A stretch of 64,000 nt of DNA. Source: Dryas octopetala (lineage: Eukaryota > Streptophyta > Magnoliopsida > Rosales > Rosaceae). Shown one piece after another: positions 1-10,486 of this stretch. A program made the translations under genes and the position numbers. Under the pieces are notes generated by a model. It made no database searches and had not been told where the DNA came from. It was given only the letters and a program-made list of their open reading frames with translations. Numbering within the stretch: position 1 is the first letter of the stretch; each line of letters begins with the position of its first letter. The stretch is from NCBI GenBank assembly GCA_963921425.1, contig OY992839.1, forward strand, positions 7,481,409 to 7,545,408, written 5' to 3'.

Positions 1-569
1 TGTGTAATTTCAACCAAACTTCTGACATTGAAGAAATTATTGTGTGTGACCGTAATACCACGTGGTATAACAATATGGTATTACCAATCCACTTAAGTTC
101 TAAAACCCTAAATCTTAAAAAATACCCTTAAAATCATACATGTGTTATAATATAAGTAAATTGATAACACCACGTGATGTCACAGTTACATACAATAATA
201 ATTTTTATTTGAGGCCCACCCTATTATTTGATTGGTTAAGCTCATCACCTAGCCATTATTTTGTCTGCATGTGGGCTTTGAAATCAAGAATAAATAATAA
301 AATTATATTAGTAAAGTACATATTTGGTCTATATATATGCTACCTCCTTGGAGAGGTGCTCAACGATTAATAATGATAACAATTAGTAGCATGAATGGAA
401 TTAAATGTATTTACGTTATCAACTTTTCTCGCTTTTTTTTTTTTTTTATAGAAAAGACAGTGTACCTTGCTCATTTAGTAGCTTTCAACCAAAGAAATAC
501 ATTACGAGTGAGGATGGAAGTAAGCCAGGGAGGCTCATTGTCACAACCCAAACCAAATTGGATTAAACG
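1..569. other. intergenic, no gene seen
   Basis: AT-rich sequence. Short open stretches exist but none shows a recognisable domain or codon pattern. No RNA gene or structured repeat was recognised. Confidence 0.5.
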
Positions 570-838
570 ATGAGCCACCTTAATACAAATTATAGACTGA
601 CAATGGAAAGAATAAAAGACAGCATCAAAACCTTCACCTCATCAATAAGCTCACCATAATCTGCCAAGCTCTTTTATGCCCAAAAAGCATCGCATTCAGC
701 CACAATCCTCCTGAAACGAGTCTCTAAAGCCAATCTCAGGCCTGCAATAACAGCCAAAAGCTCTTTTGCATGAGGATACAGACAATCAGTAACCAGAAAC
801 TTTCTCAAGGCATAACTCACACTCCAATCCCCCGTCAT
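570..838 (-). pseudogene. RNase H-like (RVT_3) domain fragment
   Basis: Read on the minus strand, this gives a peptide with the patterns YPHAKELLAVIAGLRLALE and RRIVAECDAFW. They match the middle helix and the acidic ALE.D strand of the RNase H-like 'RVT_3' domain found in plant non-LTR retroelements and in many stand-alone plant 'reverse transcriptase-like' proteins. A stop follows the DAFWA stretch, and further related sequence (LADYGELIDEV) continues after it. No upstream exon or RT core is visible, so this is a decayed fragment. The family is reasonably clear; whether it came from a LINE or from a host RVT_3 gene is not. Confidence 0.55.
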
Positions 839-3057
839 TATGTCAAGGACAAGGAGGTGTTTTGGGCTTGAAAATTACACCTCGATCACGACCTGAAAGC
901 TGGCCCAAAAGAAGCCATAGAATCCAATCCAACAACGAAGCACGAGTCCAGCCTAGCCCAAATAGAAGCACCAATCTCACTTATCCATTTTTGCAATGCT
1001 TTTATCTTCTCAATATAGAGAAGTGAGAATTCAAATGAATAAATTAGTGTAAGATGCATGACAAATATTCTATTTAACCTCTACTATACTTATTATTCAA
1101 ATTTATCAATAAGGTGACATAGCTAGTGGCCAAAAAAAAAAAACAATAAGGTGACATAGCTGGATGTGGTTGCTATCTGGCAATTTAAACAAACAATTTT
1201 CAAGTCCACAGACACAAAGAGAGAGCGAGGGAGAGAGTCGGTGGAGAGAAAGAAAGTAGCAGAAGCAAGAAGAAGAGAAAACCAAACCAACCACACGAAC
1301 ACACCGAGGCACACTCAAAGCCGTTGCCGATCCAATCACCACGTCTGACACCAATGGTTTCTTCGGCCAAATCTCCGTCCACATTCTCACCGAAATGACA
1401 GATTCTGACCACCGAACCAGCAACCAGGTCTCACTCTCTCTCTCAATCTCTCTTTCTCTCAGTGTGAAAGAATGCTCTGCTTGTAAATGAATCAGAGATT
1501 ATGGCCGAGTCGTTCTTTTGGTTTCATAGCAACTTTTCGTTTTCTATTTTGATTATTTGTTTGATTTCTATTTTTGATCAATTTTGCAAATCCATATTTA
1601 CCTCTATTTTGAACTCAAATTTGTAGTTGATTGCATTGAAATCGATTTTTCAGCTCTCAGTTTCAGTTTGCAATTTCAGTTGCAATCTCAATTGCAGTTT
1701 CAATTTCAATTGTAATTTCATTTGCAAAAATTCTCAAATTTGATGTATTAGTTTGAATTTGGAGTATCAGAATTTGTAAATTCTTCATTATTGTAACAGT
1801 TTCAGAAAGACTTTCTTATTCTTTGTGTTTTTTTTGTCATTTTGTTGGTGTGCATATTTAATAATTTTCTGAAATGTAGTCTGCAAATAAATAAGGATAA
1901 GGGTGGTTGTGGTTAAATATTTAATGTTGTTTGTCGCTTGAAATTTTTAAAATTTAGCAACTCTACGTGTAAGTTAAATTTTTGGGCTTTTAGCCCCCTC
2001 TTTTACCAAAAAAAAAAAAAATTTGGGCTCGAGTATTTTTTGTTAACTTTTTGAATTGTCATTATCTTGGAATTAATGGTCGAATTTAAGATATTTTTTA
2101 ACAATGAAGAGATAAATATTAATAAATGAACAGTTAATTACTTAATTGATATCTTTTTTAATAAACATATTCTTCCAAATATAGAAACTCGCCAAGGTTT
2201 CACATTGAAATACAGAATAAAATCCATATATGGAGGAAAGCCATGAGATAAGCAGAAAGTTTTTTTCCAAAACCACAATCCTTGTTTCCGAAGAAGGAAA
2301 GAATGGGGTCCTTTTGGTTTGAACCGGTGAACCCCGAAATCAGTTTGGAGTTTTGCTGTTTTGGTATTTGGGTTGATTTGTTACTGTAAGTTCCCTCTTT
2401 CCTCTTAAAAGCCAACCCCCTTTTACATCACCCCATATAATCAATGTATTAGAGGAGACCATTACATTCCCTTCAAAAACCAAAAGGGAATATTTCAGTC
2501 ACTTTGGTTTTGTTTTGGGTGCGTGTTGTGCCATTTTAATAATATATACGGATATATACCTTAATTAATTGGCAACTTTCACTTAATCATATCAATTTCT
2601 TATGCACGTGCTAAGTGCTAACTGATTTTTTTTTCTTTATTATTATTATAGAGAAGTCTGGCACTTTCAGCATACCTTTGCCATTGTGCACTACAAAGAA
2701 AATAAATTCGACTCTATCAAAACAACAGATTTTATATTGTTGTGCAGTCTGTAACTCTGTAAGTAATATTTAAGTTACAAAGCTACTTAAGTTTGGCTGT
2801 TTGGGTTGAATGGTTGATTAGTCAGTTAGTCACTTACAAATTTACAATTTACAAACTTACAAAGTTACAAATTTACAATATATTATCAATTTATCATTAC
2901 CTATTAATATTTAAGGATCAGAATTAATTGTATGATTTTGGGTTGATTTATATAAGATAAATTATACTGATATTGGGTTGATTTATATAGATTTAGAATT
3001 AATTGTATGATTTTGGGTTGATTTTGTTTTGTATAATTTGTATGATTTTGGGTTAAT
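839..3057. other. intergenic, no gene; repeat-like and leader-like stretches
   Basis: No gene is supported. Positions 1058-1124 match the reverse complement of about 24950-25016, so this is a dispersed repeat. Positions 1109-1162 contain an 18-bp direct repeat around a poly-A tract. Positions 1200-1480 are GA-rich then CT-rich, and 1650-1730 is rich in CAGTTTCA-like words resembling the arrays at 24.2 and 27.7 kb. From about 2780 the sequence is low-complexity AT with repeated 'gattttgggttgattt' phrases. Confidence 0.45.
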
Positions 3058-3763
3058 TTTGAATCTTTAATCCTATAATTTTGGAATTGATTGTATAATT
3101 TTAGGTTGATTTTGATTTGTATTATTTGTGTAATTTGTATGATATATAAATATTGATATGGAACTATGAAAGTTGAAAGTGGTGATATGATATGGAATTG
3201 GAATTGGTATGATTTGTTAATAATTAATATGGAATTTGTATGATTTGTTAATAGTAATAATAAAATTGAGGTGTTATTGAAGTAATTATTAATTAGTGAA
3301 GCATTTTTTTAACACTATTTGCCTCCAGCGCATTATATTCATCACATATCACATGAAACCTACCATATAATTAGTTTTTTTCAATGTTTTTTATCAATGT
3401 AGTAGATAATTTTGAATCTTTAATCCTATAATTTTGGAATTGATTGTATAATTTTAGGTTGATTTTGATTTGTATTATTTGTGTAATTTGTATGATATAT
3501 AAATATTGATATGGAACTATGAAAGTTGAAAGTGGTGATATGATATGGAATTGGAATTGGTATGATTTGTTAATAATTAATATGGAATTTGTATGATTTG
3601 TTAATAGTAATAATAAAATTGAGGTGTTATTGAAGTAATTATTAATTAGTGAAGCATTTTTTTAACACTATTTGCCTCCAGCGCATTATATTCATCACAT
3701 ATCACATGAAACCTACCATATAATTAGTTTTTTTCAATGTTTTTTATCAATGTAGTAGATAAT
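3058..3763. repeat. 353-bp tandem duplication, apparently perfect
   Basis: Positions 3058-3410 and 3411-3763 are direct, back-to-back copies with a constant offset of 353 bp. I found no mismatch when reading them side by side. The right part of each copy overlaps the start of sequence belonging to the hAT-like family seen whole at 29837-31285. The duplication therefore arose after that element was in place. Identity this high means a very recent event or an assembly artefact. Confidence 0.9.
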
Positions 3764-3934
3764 ATGTTAAATAAACATATGGTGAAGTTTCATTCATAAT
3801 TTCCGTATTTTGATAATAATTTCCGTGGTTTTCGTCGAATTTTTGTCGAAATTAAAAAATCTTCGAAATTTCCGTCGAAATTTCCATCGAAATTTCCATC
3901 AAAATTTCTTCGAAATCCGAAATTTTATTCCTTG
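3665..3934 (+). mobile_element. truncated end of hAT-like non-autonomous element
   Basis: This segment matches the last ~270 bp of the complete element at 29837-31285: the run 'tttgcctccagcgc', the 'gtagtagataatatgtt' phrase, the cluster of GAAATTTC words and the terminal CCTTG. Only the right end is present. The left part is absent, replaced by AT-rich sequence that has since been duplicated. No transposase is encoded. Confidence 0.7.
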
Positions 3935-3999
3935 GGAAAGAACGGGGTCCTTTTGGTTTATCTACATGTCGTCCCAACGCAAACCAAAAAATCAGCTGA

Positions 4000-4473
4000 C
4001 TAATTGTTCTTCCTCTTCAATGATTGAAGCTCTGAAATCAAAGCATCCACCTCTGCATACGAAGACCCACCTTCTTCAACAGCTCTTTTGGCCTTCTCTT
4101 TAAGCTCTCCGGCCCTCCTTCTCATCTCCGCCGCCTCATCGCCGCCGCCCATCACTCTCCTCACCGCCGCCGCCACCCTCTCTCTCCCCACCAACTCCTT
4201 CCTCTCCTCACTCCACGACACCCACTCTCTGCTCCCCACCTGAACCCCAACCCCCAGCACCTCCGTTATCAGCTTCTCGTTGTAGAATTGCTCCGCCGAC
4301 AGCGGCCACGTCGCCATCGGCACCCCGGCACTCAGGCTCTCCAACGTCGAATTCCACCCACAATGACTCACAAACCCACCAACAGAATCATGTTCCAAAA
4401 TCAACAGCTGCGGGGCCCACCCCCTGATCACAATCCCTCTGTTCGTCTCCTTCATCCTCTGCTCAAAACCCAG
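4000..4473 (-). pseudogene. UGT73-type glycosyltransferase, C-terminal half of split gene
   Basis: This is the C-terminal third of a family-1 UDP-glycosyltransferase, which moves sugar from a UDP-sugar to a small acceptor in the cytosol. The PSPG donor-binding box is present: [25 protein letters not shown], then SAEQFYNE, whose Glu-Gln pair contacts the sugar. A helical tail ending [10 protein letters not shown] and a TAG stop at 4000-4002 follow. The N-terminal half is at 21560-22542 on the same strand. The two are separated exactly by the LTR retrotransposon and share the CCCAG target duplication. Apart from the insertion I see no stop or frameshift in either half, so loss of function is recent. 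The acceptor cannot be told from sequence. Confidence 0.9.
4469..4473. repeat. target site duplication CCCAG (left)
   Basis: CCCAG directly precedes the TGTT start of the 5' LTR and is repeated at 21560-21564 directly after the AACA end of the 3' LTR. Five base pairs is the usual duplication for Ty3/gypsy integrase. Confidence 0.93.
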
Positions 4474-4508
4474 TGTTTGTACCCAAAAATGACACTTGGG
4501 TTATTATT

Positions 4509-4846
4509 GGCCATTTTTCATATTGGCCATTTCTCATATTGGCCATTTCTCATATTGACCATTTTTCATATTGGCCATTTTCCATATTGGCCATTTTTCA
4601 TATTGGCCATTTTTCATATTGGCCATTTCTCACATTGGCCATTTCTCACATTGGCCATTTCTCATATTGGCCATTTCTCACATTGGCCATTTTTCATATT
4701 GGCCATTTCTCACATTGGCCATTTTTCATATTGGCCATTTCTCATATTGGCCATTTTCGTGTAGTGGCCATTTTTCATATTGGTCATTTCTCACATTGGC
4801 CATTTTTCATATTGGCCATTTCTCATATTGGCCATTTTCGTGTAGT
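4509..4846 (+). repeat. 16-bp tandem array in 5' LTR (21 units)
   Basis: There are twenty-one units of GGCCATTTYTCAYATT, two of them the 17-bp variant GGCCATTTTCGTGTAGT. Because 16 is not a multiple of three and no register contains a stop, all three forward frames are open here and give repetitive peptides such as HIGHFSYWPF. These are almost certainly not coding. The GGCCAT core sits upstream of the LTR TATA box, where enhancer repeats are common in LTRs. Confidence 0.93.
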
Positions 4847-5367
4847 GGCTAAGAATATTTTCTTGGCCCATATATTATTTGGTGGCTAACTTACTTTGGG
4901 GCCAATGGGTGTTTTAACCCACTCCTCTTTAAATTGTGGTTTAAGGGCCAATAATTGTTTAAGACTACTAGCCAATATGGCCCACGACCCAAAAGAAATT
5001 TTTAAGGCCAGTAATGAGATTATAAAATAGATGAACCCGTCTCAATAAAGGGGCCGGTAGAGATTTCCACGGCCCATTCGCATAATCAACTCCGAAAAAT
5101 GAGTCCAAAATTGCTAGGAAGCCAAATCAAGCAATGAGTCCAACTTTAGAAATAATTCGGAAAGTTTTGCGAATAAAGTCACCTAGATGGACAAGGACTC
5201 AATACGATCAAGTAAAGGAATCCTCCTATGGAAAGAATTTCAATCCTCATCAATAACAAAACTTGGCCGCCAAGAAGAAATCTCAGAAGTTCGAGTCCTA
5301 CTAGGAGAAGGAAGATGATTTCGGGCCAGGAAATGGCCCATTATCTAGGGTTGTATCCTAGCACCCT

Positions 5368-5375
5368 TATAAATA
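5368..5375 (+). promoter_or_regulatory. TATA box of 5' LTR
   Basis: TATAAATA lies in the context CCCTTATAAATAGAGGC, about 890 bp into the LTR. The same box is at 20852-20859 in the 3' LTR. It marks the U3 promoter, with the transcript start expected about 30 bp downstream. Confidence 0.75.
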
Positions 5376-6080
5376 GAGGCATTCGAGGGAAGAGTGGACA
5401 GACATTCAGCATCCAATACACCCAGATCTCAAATCTTAAGAATCTCTCAAAGTTCTTTTGCTTTCAATTTCTTTTTAGTTGCTACCGTTCGAGGTGCTTT
5501 TAGGCTTCTCATAACTTTAGTCTCAAGATCATTAGGTTTGTAGCTCTGCCATTGCCTTCACAAGGATTGTGGTATCGATTTATTTTACGCACTTTAAGTT
5601 CATGCAATTGGATCGTTTTTATTTTAATTCTTGTTCAAGTTCTTTACTCAATACATAAATGTTTATTTTGTTTATTGTTCTTTTTAATATTGAAGTTGAT
5701 TTAGTTGGCAATAATAGCGTTGAGTTTCAGTATAATTTTATCGTCCATAGTTTCTTTTATCTTTTTGGCCAATTTCATCATTGTATTCACGAATTCAACA
5801 ACACTGTTCTAAGGAGGCCGAGACGCGACTCGGACTCTGATTCCGACTAAAGCCTTGTCCCCGAGGCTAGAAAAGAATCCAGGCCAAGAGTGGTTCCTAG
5901 CTTGGCCGCACAATCGTTGGATTGGATTTCAGATTTAGGCACAAAACCCCAACATTACCATCCCAATTTCTATTGTGGCCTAGTTTGAGGCCCAATAGTG
6001 GTACGCCCCGCACACTCACATCCAAACGGACCAAAAATCACTTTTGGCCAACCTTGGCTAAAAACTAGTGAACATATTTT

Positions 6081-6098
6081 TGGCACGCCCGGTGGGAC
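6081..6098 (+). other. primer-binding-like site
   Basis: TGGCACGCCCGGTGGGAC starts six bases after the LTR end. It begins with TGG, as expected for pairing to a tRNA CCA end, and a very similar string is common in plant Tat-type elements. I cannot confirm the tRNA species without a tRNA set. Confidence 0.65.
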
Positions 6099-6125
6099 TT
6101 TATTTGTTGTCTTTACTAACGTTGC

Positions 6126-9100
6126 ATGGTTGCTAATACTCGTGCGTTTCCAAATCGTGATCAGGAGAATCCTTACCGTAACCCGGTTCCTTATCGTGAT
6201 CCAATGACGAAGAATCAAGCCAACCCAAGCAACCAACCCGCTGGCAAGGCGACCGGTGCTGTGAATCCAAGTAATCATCCCAACCTCGATTCTGGGAAGA
6301 AGCCTCAAGTTAGCCAACAGAGTGGGAATGATCACGTTCCGACCTTTGTGGACCATGGAGTGGACCAAAAGAATCAGGATGGATCATATGATGAAGTTAC
6401 AATTGAAGATGTACCGGAGAAAATCGGTCCTCTATTTCAGCCGAATCCGGCTACTATAGAGGATGTCCAACAACTTATCAATTTGGTAAGGGAGGAAAGT
6501 CGGGTCACTCAGACTCATCTACAAACTGTGGCCATTCAGGTGAACACTACGTTAGACCGAATTGAACGGACTAATAATGTTATGGCCAACAACATTGCCG
6601 GTATGGGTACCCAAATCGGACAACACATTGTCCAAGCTCTTCAAGGGGGTCAGGGCCAGAATCCACCCATGGCCAATCAAGTGCAAAACCCTGAACCCTA
6701 TAGACCGCCACCTTTGGAAAATCAACCACGAGCTCATTTAGGTTTGGGGGGCAATGGTAACGGCCAGAATAATGGCCGGGCCCAAAACCAAGGGGGCAAC
6801 CATCAAACGGTCAACAACTTTGCTGGGGGCATTCAGGTCGGACTCGGCCAAGCCCCGGTGGGAATTGATAGGAATATGATCGAGATGGTCGTCCAAGACA
6901 TGTATGGACCTTTAGCTAGGAGAACAATCTGACCGGTATACCGAAGACCTTACCCTGACTTTGTGGACCAAACGGAATACCCAAGAGGTTTTAGGGTTCC
7001 TGATTTTACTTTGTTCTCCGGTCAAGATTATCAATCCTCTATTGAACACATAGGCCGATTCACGGCCCAGTGTGCTGAAACTGCAAACAATGATAATCTG
7101 AAACTTAAGATGTTTCCCAACTCACTCACTGGAGCTGCTTTTACCTGGTATGTTAGTTTGCCGGTCAACTCGGTTCCAAATTGGCAAACTATGGAGCGAA
7201 TTTTCCATGAACAATTCTATCGCCATGAACCAGAAGTATCGATGGCTGACTTAGCCCGTTTGGTGCAAAATTCTGAAGAATCAGCTCAAGGGTATATCTC
7301 TCGATTCAGGCTTGCAAGAAGTAGATGCACTGTCCCTTTGCCTGAGAGCGAATTTGTGAAGTTAGCCCAGAATGGCTTATCTTTGGAGCTTCGGAAGAAG
7401 TTTGAGGGAATGGAGTTTCGAGACCTTTATGACTTAGTTATGAAGGTGGATAAGTATGAGGCTCTTCTGAGGGAAGAGCGTCAAAAGAGGATGGCCGCCA
7501 AGGCTGCATGGAACAAGAATAAGTCAAGTGTCCAAATGGTGAACATGGAAGAGGAGCTGGAACAACTTGACACTGAGTCGGATGAGGAATTGGCCGAGAT
7601 CAATGCGGCTGAGATTGTTATTTCCAAGCCACATGTGTGTAAGGCCTTGGTAAAAGCTTCTAAAGACCAGAAGGCACAACAAGTGAGTTTTTCTTCCAAG
7701 CAAAAAGGGTCAGCTACTAGAACGTTCACCTTTGACTTCTCAAAGGCTGAGCAAATATTTGATCAATTGTTGGCCGAAAAGCTCATCAAGCTCACCAACG
7801 GTCAAACAATGCCACTCGGTAATGAGCTTAAGGATCGAACTTATTGCAAATGGCACAATGCATGGTCTCATTCAACTGCTAATTGCGTTGTCTTCCGTAA
7901 TGTTGTGCAAGACCTTATTGAAAAGGGAACTCTGCGTTTCCCAGACAAGGACAAGCCAGTGATGGGTGTGGAAAAAGACCCTTTCCCAAATGTTCAAGTC
8001 AACATGGTTAACTTACACCTCCCAGAATACGGTCGACGCAATGAGAAAAAGGCTGGGGGAGATGGGTGTAGGTCATCCCAAACTCTTGGGGGGCAATCCC
8101 AAAGAAAAGAAGTTCGGCCAATAAAGGAGGTGACTACTCGGCCAGAAGGAAAATTGGCCCCAATTAAGGGAATTGTGCTGTGTAGCAGGTGCCAATGTGA
8201 AGTAGAACTAGAAGCCTTTAGGGTGGAATCGGTAAAACAAAATGAGGAGAACGATAACGTTCTAAAATCGTCTCAAAATCGGGACAAAAGCATGCCAACC
8301 ACGGCCCATGAAAAGGAAAAGGTTGGCCAAGGGCACGAATTTGAGAAGTCAACTGAGCATCAGTTTCAAGAAAAAGGCAAAGGCAGAGTGGATGAAATGT
8401 CACCACCTGGGAATTTCAGCCCTCATAGCCCAAGAAGGAGGATTGACTTAGGTGGCAGGACAAGGCGTCAACTCGAAGGAGATTTGCGTGGGGATGGAAA
8501 GCCAATAACATTTCAGCCAAAAGACAAGGGCAAAGGAAAAATGGAAGATTTGGTACCACTAAGGGATGACAGACTTCGTAGTCCAAGAAGGAAAATTGAG
8601 TTGGGAAACGAGTCAAGACGGTACCATAAAGATAACTATCGTAAGCCGTATAAACGGCCTTACCACAGGACACTGCGGTATGAAGATGTGGTGGAGGATT
8701 TGTCCAAACCATATGAAAGAAAAGAAAGGAGCCTTTGGGTTTCGGTGACTGAGGGCCAAAACAGAAATGTGGCTCATGTGGCTATGCCAAAACCGGGAAA
8801 AAACACCTTCAAACCAACCCCAGCTGAACCTAATGTTTGGTACAAGAAAGGGAAGGACGGAGTTATGATTCCTCTGACAAGAACCCAAACTCGACGTGTC
8901 CAAAGGCAGTACGCTCAGTCATGTCGTGAGGAGGAGGCTTGGATTAAGGAAAGAGAGGTTCAATTGAGAAGAAGCTCCGATTTAAGGGAAAAGATAAAGA
9001 GAGGAGAAGTCAGGCTCTTGAAGGATGATAATTTGGCTGAAGAAAATATGGTGGCCGTACCTAAGGTCCAAAGAAAAGTTGAAGGGACCAAGGTAATGGT

Positions 9101-9740
9101 TGTCCCAAGAGAAAAAGAGGAAGTCATAAATATACTTGAAGCTCATATGTCAGGGGCATTTGAGGCCAATAAGGAAAAGGTTGGGACATGCAAGATAGAC
9201 ACCGACCAATTTATGAGTGAAGTCTTCAAGAACGAATCTGACCAATCCATGGTCGAGATTGCTAAATACGATAATGACCGGCCTGTAGTTGAACAACCCA
9301 AGGTTGAAGTCGGCCAAGAGACGGTTTCAACACAAGTAATGGCAGACCCTCCTTCCTCATCTCATGACCTTTCACCAAGAATGAATGGGCCAGCTGAAGG
9401 AAAGGATGACTCTTTTAACGAAGGGGATGAAGATAAAGTCGACCCCGACCAAGAAATGGGATTTGAAGAGGCTGGGGATGAAGATTACTTGGATGAAGAT
9501 GACCTTGACGGAGAATATTATGAGGAGGAGAAAGAAAGTGACAACCATAAAGGTGAAAAGAAGTCCCAAATGAAGATATCACCTTCAGGAAAAATTACAT
9601 ATGAATTTGGGTCTTTAGGACCATTTGAATGCGGCATGATCATTACTTTGCCGTTCCGTTGGATTTCAAAGCAGGGCCAGAACAAGTGGCCCAGTTGGAA
9701 GGAGACGTCATGGTTGAAGAAGAGGCATGGGCAGAAATAG
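6126..9740 (+). CDS. gag region of Tat element
   Basis: This encodes the structural Gag part of the retrotransposon. A low-complexity, Gln/Asn-rich N-terminal region comes first. The conserved plant retrotransposon gag domain follows at about 6960-7480 (AFTWYVSLPVNSVPNWQTM, then EQFYRHEPEVSMADLARL and GYISRFRLARSRC). A Cys/His motif of the Tat type, CKWHNAWSHSTANC, is near 7847-7888. The long tail is basic then acidic, with DKGKGK-type repeats and a Glu/Asp-rich end near 9400-9550. This is a fossil gag: the region is not one continuous frame and carries a small number of breaks. The length is typical of large Tat-lineage elements. Confidence 0.85.
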
Positions 9741-10486
9741 ATGACCAAGTAGCAAATCAGGAAGAAAATGATTGTGGACGGTCTGCGTGGCTCAAAGAGC
9801 ATGGGGATGACCTCAACAACCAGTTAAGAACATTCCTCGGCAGGCCAACTGATGCAATGGCCAAACAAGTAAGAGCGTTATACATCCGGGCACATATTGA
9901 TGGAATGCCGATGAATAGAGTATTCGTGGACAACGGTGCCGCTGCTAATATTCTACCATTGTCTACCTTGAAGAAGCTAAAGAAAACACAACATGACCTG
10001 CGTCCGACAAAGGTGAGGATAAGCTCTTTTGTGGGGGATGACGAGGAAATTCTAGGGGCAATTTCGCTAGAAGTAGCGGTTGGAAAAAAGAGAAGGGACA
10101 CTACTTTCCTCGTGGTGAACTCGTTCTCCCAATATAACGTACTGCTTGGTCGAGATTGGATCAATGGTAGTTGGTGCATCCCGTCGTCTTTGCACCAATT
10201 GCTAATACTTTGGAATGAGGACAATACAATCGATGTTATTTCGGCCGATACACGGCCTTTTTCAGCTTCAGCAAACTTTATGGACGCTGAATTGTATGAG
10301 GAAGGAGTCACATTCCAAACCTTGGTAGATGGAGTCAAGGATATAGAATCTTTTGGGGTCGCAGCCAATGAGTTGGTTGAAGCCAAGAAGTTAGAAGTCA
10401 AGATTAAAGATGAGCGGCCAATGTTGGCTGACCTGTTTGCATCAATATCCATATCCGATGATGGACAAGAATCAAGAAACGATTGA
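9741..10486 (+). CDS. retropepsin-like protease region of Tat element
   Basis: This encodes the aspartic protease region that would process the polyprotein. The active-site neighbourhood VFVDNGAAANILPLSTLKKL lies at about 9925-9985. Further on come the strand ISLEVAVGKKRRDTTFLVV and the flap-end motif YNVLLGRDWI near 10130-10160, which are characteristic of plant Ty3/gypsy retropepsins. It overlaps the frame of the downstream RT-integrase part, consistent with a polyprotein made by frame change or with decay. I treat it as a fossil. Confidence 0.8.

Larger units (their letters stand above)
4474..6074 (+). repeat. 5' LTR
   Basis: 1601 bp, starting TGTTTGTACCC and ending GTGAACA. It is nearly identical to 20007-21559 and contains a 16-bp tandem array (4509-4846), a TATA box (5368) and a downstream transcribed-leader-like region. 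It is 48 bp longer than the 3' LTR. Three extra 16-bp repeat units plus two 1-bp indels account for all of that difference. Confidence 0.95.

Noticed and set aside
1106-1423. 105-codon minus-strand ORF over the GA-rich stretch.
   Set aside because: Low-complexity Ser/Leu-rich peptide driven by CT repeats; no homology recognised.
4288-4889. Several overlapping forward ORFs of 93-158 codons with repetitive HIGHFSYWPF peptides.
   Set aside because: They come from the 16-bp LTR array, open in all frames; the same occurs in the other LTR.
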